Source: Clostridia bacterium (GTDB taxonomy: Bacteria; Bacillota; Clostridia; Oscillospirales; Acutalibacteraceae). Taken from it: DNA of 64,000 bases. Positions 60,867-64,000 of this stretch are shown piece by piece. Positions within the stretch are counted from its first letter, which is position 1. Every line of letters starts with the position of its first letter. The notes beneath the pieces are model-generated. The model worked only from the letters and a program-made list of their open reading frames with translations, made no database searches and was not told where the DNA came from. The position numbers and the translations under genes were made by a program. Location of the stretch: NCBI GenBank assembly GCA_017625095.1, contig JAGALQ010000015.1:62001-126000 (forward strand). The letters run 5' to 3'.

Positions 60867-61715
60867 TTAATCATAAACAGTTATTTTTGCTTTTTCTTTT
60901 CCTGAAATCAGAGCCTGAAAACTCAGTTTCATTGATGAAAAGTCGAGCACGGAAATATTGCTTTCAATAAGGTTTATAATTCTTTCATAGTATCTGTCAG
61001 CTTTTGAGATGTTCTTTTCGGTAATCTTTTGTCCGACCATTTCGGCAATAAGCTCGGCCTGAATATCAGGTTGACCCTCAAAATAACGGATGTAGCTGAG
61101 CATTGTGTCGCCGCTCATCGTTTGCTCGCCAGCTGCAATTACTGCGGTTAGGTCCGGTGTGCGCACGCTTACTGCTTTTTTGACATCTATCTCAAAACCG
61201 CCGACATAATTTACTGCGGAGCGGAATCTGGTGTCGGTGCTTGTGACGTATCGGTCAATTTTTTTGCCGCTCATTTTTTCGGCAGCGAGCACCAGCTGAT
61301 TGATGCCACCGTAACTGAGATGCTGTACAAAGTTGCCCGTGTATCCCGCCGCGCTGACGGATTCAGCGGTGTCAAGTCCTGTTATTATCAGCTCGTTTTC
61401 ATCCATATCTGCTGTTATGACGGTTGCAAAGCGTACGGCACTGCGGTCGTCGTCAGTGCATACAAGCAAATAGCTGCGTACACCCTCAACCTGAGGTGTA
61501 TACATTGCGGCGGTTTCTTCAACCGTGGTTTGCTCGTCAGCAGGCTTGATGACGGCAGAAAGGTTAAAATCGTAGTGGCTGAGCAAAAGCAGGATTGAAA
61601 CACCTGCAAGTAATATAAAAAAACAGGAGAACGCCGCTGCAAAACGCTTGTGGCGTGATGAGCGTGCGTTTCTCTCTGTATCAAATCGAAGTTTAGAAGT
61701 GTTGCCGTTTTTCAA
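60867..61715 (-). CDS. LytR-CpsA-Psr (LCP)-like membrane protein
   Basis: 282 residues: basic cytoplasmic tail, one transmembrane helix (about 25-45), and an extracellular LCP-like domain with YGGINQLVLAAEKMSGKKIDRYV and AVNYVGGFEIDV, the core of LCP proteins that attach glycopolymers to peptidoglycan. The family's conserved early D..R motif is not obvious (TDDDRSAVR may stand in), and the C-terminus is short, so it may be a divergent or non-catalytic member. The start is TTG after GGGGAA. The transglutaminase-like gene follows after 20 bp. Confidence 0.7.
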   Translation of the reverse strand: MKNGNTSKLRFDTERNARSSRHKRFAAAFSCFFILLAGVSILLLLSHYDFNLSAVIKPADEQTTVEETAAMYTPQVEGVRSYLLVCTDDDRSAVRFATVITADMDENELIITGLDTAESVSAAGYTGNFVQHLSYGGINQLVLAAEKMSGKKIDRYVTSTDTRFRSAVNYVGGFEIDVKKAVSVRTPDLTAVIAAGEQTMSGDTMLSYIRYFEGQPDIQAELIAEMVGQKITEKNISKADRYYERIINLIESNISVLDFSSMKLSFQALISGKEKAKITVYD

Positions 61716-61730
61716 CTTGATTTCCCCTTG

Positions 61731-61961
61731 TTATTTTTTTGATTTTTTGGGTATTACGGCACATGCTATTGCCAGTACAATAGCGACAACACCGATAATT
61801 ATCGGTGCCTTGGGTATTCCGTCATCTCCTGTGTGTGGGGTGCTGAGGGCAAGTGTTGCAGCGTCAGCGGCCGCTACACTGCTGACTGCGGCGATAAGCA
61901 CGCTGCCTGCAATAAGTACAGCAAGCACCAGTGCGATTATGCGGATCATTTTCTGATTCAT
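61731..61961 (-). CDS. tiny surface protein with sortase-like tail
   Basis: 76 residues: a signal peptide (about 5-32), a short exposed stretch, then TPHTGDDG, a hydrophobic helix (about 52-70) and the basic end KKSKK. This order (xPxTG, hydrophobic, basic) is that of a cell-wall sorting signal, with TPHTG close to the clostridial (S/P/N)PxTG sortase motif. The mature part would be only about 10-15 residues. AAGGAAG precedes the ATG. It lies 15 bp upstream of the LCP-like gene. Confidence 0.55.
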   Translation of the reverse strand: MNQKMIRIIALVLAVLIAGSVLIAAVSSVAAADAATLALSTPHTGDDGIPKAPIIIGVVAIVLAIACAVIPKKSKK

Positions 61962-61999
61962 TGTTTATCTTCCTTTTCTTTGTGACATTTATACGTTGG

Positions 62000-62030
62000 G
62001 GCAGAGCTGCCGTATGCTGACAGCTCTGCC
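62000..62030 (-). terminator. hairpin downstream of phosphoglucomutase gene
   Basis: GGCAGAGCTG/CAGCTCTGCC stem, 11-nt loop, no T run; a weak terminator or attenuator. Confidence 0.4.
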
Positions 62031-62040
62031 GGTTATAGAT

Positions 62041-63759
62041 TTATACGTTGAGGAACTTCTTCATATCTGCAATGATATCGTCTGCAAGCTTTGTTGCCTG
62101 AGTACGGTCAGGAGCGCAGGCTGTGATATAAACCTTGATTTTCGGTTCTGTGCCTGAGGGACGTACAATTGCGCAACTGTTGCCGGGAAGCTTATAATGA
62201 AGCACATTTGACTTGGGAAGGTCGATTGCGGTTTCTTCACCTGTAACGGTGTTGAGAGCTACGCTTGTAAGGTAGTCGGATACTCCGATAACCTCAAGAC
62301 CTGCAAATGCCTTGGGCGGATTGGTGCGCATATCGTTCATCATATTCTTCATCTTCTCCATGCCGCTTGCACCTTCAAAGGAGAAGTTGGAAAGGGTGTT
62401 GATATACATTCCGTGCTCTGCATAAATATCTTCCATAACCTCAACGAGGTCCTTGCCGAGAGATTTGTAGTAAGCTGCCATCTCTACAATCATTGTTGAT
62501 GAAACAACAGCGTCCTTATCTCGTGCGTGTGAGCCGAAGAGGTAGCCGTAGCTTTCTTCCATACCGAGGATATAGCGGTCAGCTTCACCTGCTTCGTCAA
62601 GCTGGCTGATGATTTCGCCGATGTACTTGAAGCCTGTGAGTGTGTTGCGCATTTCTGCACCGTATTTGTCTGCAACTACCTGAGCAAGGTCTGTTGTGAC
62701 AAATGACTTGATGACAATGGGGTTTTCGGGGAGAGTGCCCATTGCTTTTCTGCGTGAGAGCACGTATTCGCAAAGCATTACGCCGACCTCGTTGCCGGTC
62801 ATAAGCTTGTATTCGCCGTTGTGTCTTACTGCAATACCTACACGGTCGCAGTCGGGGTCTGTTGCAAGGAGAAGGTCTGCAGGGAAATCTTTGGTCATTT
62901 CGATTGCAAGCTCGAATACCTGATCGATTTCGGGATTCGGGAAGGGACAGGTCGGGAATTTGCCGTCGGGATTTTCCTGCTCGGGTACGATTCTGACCTC
63001 GTCAAGACCGAGTCTGCCGAGCATTGTGCGTACGGGGCGGTTACCTGTGCCGTTGAGAGGTGTGTAGATAACCTTGAGTCCGCTCTTCTTGCAGATATCT
63101 TTATCAAGACGCTGCGAATCGCAGTGATCATAGAATTCATTGAGAAGCCAGCCCTCGATATAGTCAACCATATCTTCGGCAAGTGCATCTTCAAAATCCA
63201 TACGCTTTACATCGTTGAAAATATCTATGTTATTGATATATTCAAGTGTTCTTGCGGCAGCTTCGTCAGTCATCTGATAGCCGTCGGGAGCATAACACTT
63301 GTAGCCGTTATACTTGGAGGGGTTGTGGCTTGCGGTGATAACGATACCCGAGCTGCAACCGAGTCTGCGTACGGCAAAGGAGAGCATGGGAGTGGGGACA
63401 AGGTGAGGGAAGAAGTAGACCTTGATACCGTTTGCGGCAAGGACACCTGCAGCCTCACGTGCGAATACGTCAGACTTGATTCTCGAATCGTAGCCGATAG
63501 CAACACTGGGCTCTTCAAAAGTTTCGTTGAGGTAGTTTGCAAGACCCTGAGTTGCCTGAGCAACAGTGTAGACATTCATTCTGTTTGTGCCTGCGCCGAT
63601 AACACCGCGCAGACCGCCTGTGCCGAATTCGAGGGTTTTGTAGAATCTGTCGAGTATTTCTTCTTCGTTACCTGCGATGGCGTTGAGCTCATCGGTAAGG
63701 TCGCTGTCGAGAACAGCATTTTTCTGCCAGAGTTCGTAAAGCTGATGGATATTGTTCAT
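62041..63759 (-). CDS. phosphoglucomutase/phosphomannomutase
   Basis: 572 residues, four alpha-D-phosphohexomutase domains. The phosphoserine loop is TASHNPSKYNG (about 144-154), the Mg2+ loop DPDCDRVG (about 292-299), the sugar loop GMEESYGY and the phosphate loop RPSGTEPK near the end. It interconverts glucose-1-P and glucose-6-P, linking the glycosidases here to glycolysis and wall precursors. The length and GMEES motif fit the clostridial PgcA-like group. AGGTCAG precedes the ATG. Confidence 0.94.
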   Translation of the reverse strand: MNNIHQLYELWQKNAVLDSDLTDELNAIAGNEEEILDRFYKTLEFGTGGLRGVIGAGTNRMNVYTVAQATQGLANYLNETFEEPSVAIGYDSRIKSDVFAREAAGVLAANGIKVYFFPHLVPTPMLSFAVRRLGCSSGIVITASHNPSKYNGYKCYAPDGYQMTDEAAARTLEYINNIDIFNDVKRMDFEDALAEDMVDYIEGWLLNEFYDHCDSQRLDKDICKKSGLKVIYTPLNGTGNRPVRTMLGRLGLDEVRIVPEQENPDGKFPTCPFPNPEIDQVFELAIEMTKDFPADLLLATDPDCDRVGIAVRHNGEYKLMTGNEVGVMLCEYVLSRRKAMGTLPENPIVIKSFVTTDLAQVVADKYGAEMRNTLTGFKYIGEIISQLDEAGEADRYILGMEESYGYLFGSHARDKDAVVSSTMIVEMAAYYKSLGKDLVEVMEDIYAEHGMYINTLSNFSFEGASGMEKMKNMMNDMRTNPPKAFAGLEVIGVSDYLTSVALNTVTGEETAIDLPKSNVLHYKLPGNSCAIVRPSGTEPKIKVYITACAPDRTQATKLADDIIADMKKFLNV

Positions 63760-64000
63760 TGTAATCTGACCTCCGCAAATTATATTGAAAATGTTTTGGA
63801 AACTTTGTCATCAATGATCAGAACCAAACGGTTTTTGTTAATGTTGCGTTCGAATTCTGCCTATAATCAAAAGAGCCGTTGCTGCATTCTTCGGCAGGGT
63901 GTCGGGCTGACAGCAGAGAAAACGCAACACCTGAGGTTTGCTCAGTGCGTAACCGAGGCGGTCTGAAGAACAAACGCTTTATAATTCTATTCGCATTTAT
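63760..64000. other. right-edge intergenic region
   Basis: No convincing protein gene on either strand. The minus-strand leader and a TATAAT near 63783-63790 probably serve the phosphoglucomutase gene. 63868-63960 contains several complementary segments (for example TTCTTCGG with CTGAAGAA, TGAG with CTCA) that could form a structured RNA; I match it to no known class. Confidence 0.4.

Noticed and set aside
62821-63966. Long plus-strand open frame (381 codons) opposite phosphoglucomutase
   Set aside because: It is the mirror of a gene with all hexomutase motifs; the translated product is Cys/Val-rich with no family features and no ribosome site.
63868-63975. SRP (4.5S) RNA gene
   Set aside because: A GAAGAATGCAGCAAC stretch on the minus strand resembles the SRP domain IV, but the GGAA tetraloop and the conserved AGCAGCC internal loop are not in the right order.

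Overview
The window looks like chromosomal DNA from an anaerobic, Gram-positive, probably spore-forming gut Clostridia member of the Ruminococcaceae/Oscillospiraceae type. Evidence: the ylxM-ffh-rpsP-khpA-rimM-trmD order, a LexA gene with Firmicutes-type operators, a SpoIIQ-like M23 protein behind a sigma-F-like promoter, superoxide reductase, a Na+-pumping decarboxylase subunit pair, Thr/Lys/Pro-rich linkers in secreted proteins, AGGAGG ribosome binding sites, many TTG starts, and TTGACA-17-TATAAT promoters. Base composition looks even throughout (by eye; not computed). I see no phage, IS element, CRISPR array, tRNA or rRNA.

Layout. 0-6.3 kb: 3' part of a GH38 alpha-mannosidase; a VUT transporter/SDR pair; Na+-pump beta and gamma subunits; a dGTPase-like HD hydrolase. 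6.3-12.1 kb: two ABC exporter halves with an MBL-fold hydrolase in one operon, then superoxide reductase and a ZIP transporter. 12.1-16 kb (minus): LRR protein, MFS/GPH-type transporter, SpoIIQ-like protein. 16.2-23.4 kb (plus): lexA, guaB, an M15 carboxypeptidase, membrane proteins, a FliB-like Cys-cluster protein. 23.5-29.8 kb (minus): histidine phosphatase with GH13 alpha-glucosidase; TPP enzyme, CDF transporter and metallophosphoesterase. 30.2-35 kb (plus): the SRP/ribosome-maturation operon ending in an MraY-like transferase. 35-36.7 kb (minus): purple-acid-phosphatase-like protein. 36.9-40.9 kb (plus): two Gfo/Idh/MocA oxidoreductases flanking two AP-endonuclease-2-type TIM barrels. 41-54.8 kb (minus): RluA-type pseudouridine synthase, metallophosphoesterase and GH4 glycosidase, AzlCD, a run of secreted proteins (beta-propeller-like, LCAT-like hydrolase, DUF4434, FAD oxidoreductase), a class III aminotransferase with its TetR regulator, and an OGG-type glycosylase. 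55.2-55.9 kb (plus): three tiny genes. 56-63.8 kb (minus): DUF4474 protein, folE-folP-folB-folK behind LCP-like and transglutaminase-like cell-surface genes, a tiny surface protein, phosphoglucomutase.

How the genes work together. A carbohydrate-use theme recurs (GH38, GH13, GH4, DUF4434, GPH-like transporter, Gfo/Idh plus TIM-barrel cluster, phosphoglucomutase), beside housekeeping blocks for translation, purines, folate and the SOS response. The points I consider most worth a second look are the oxidoreductase/TIM-barrel cluster with an unusual array of four different hairpins inside it, the MraY-like gene at the end of the SRP operon, the secreted hydrolase run at 46-51.7 kb, the regulatory region between spoIIQ and lexA, and a tiny surface protein with a pseudo-sortase tail. 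None is proven to be a new system from sequence alone.
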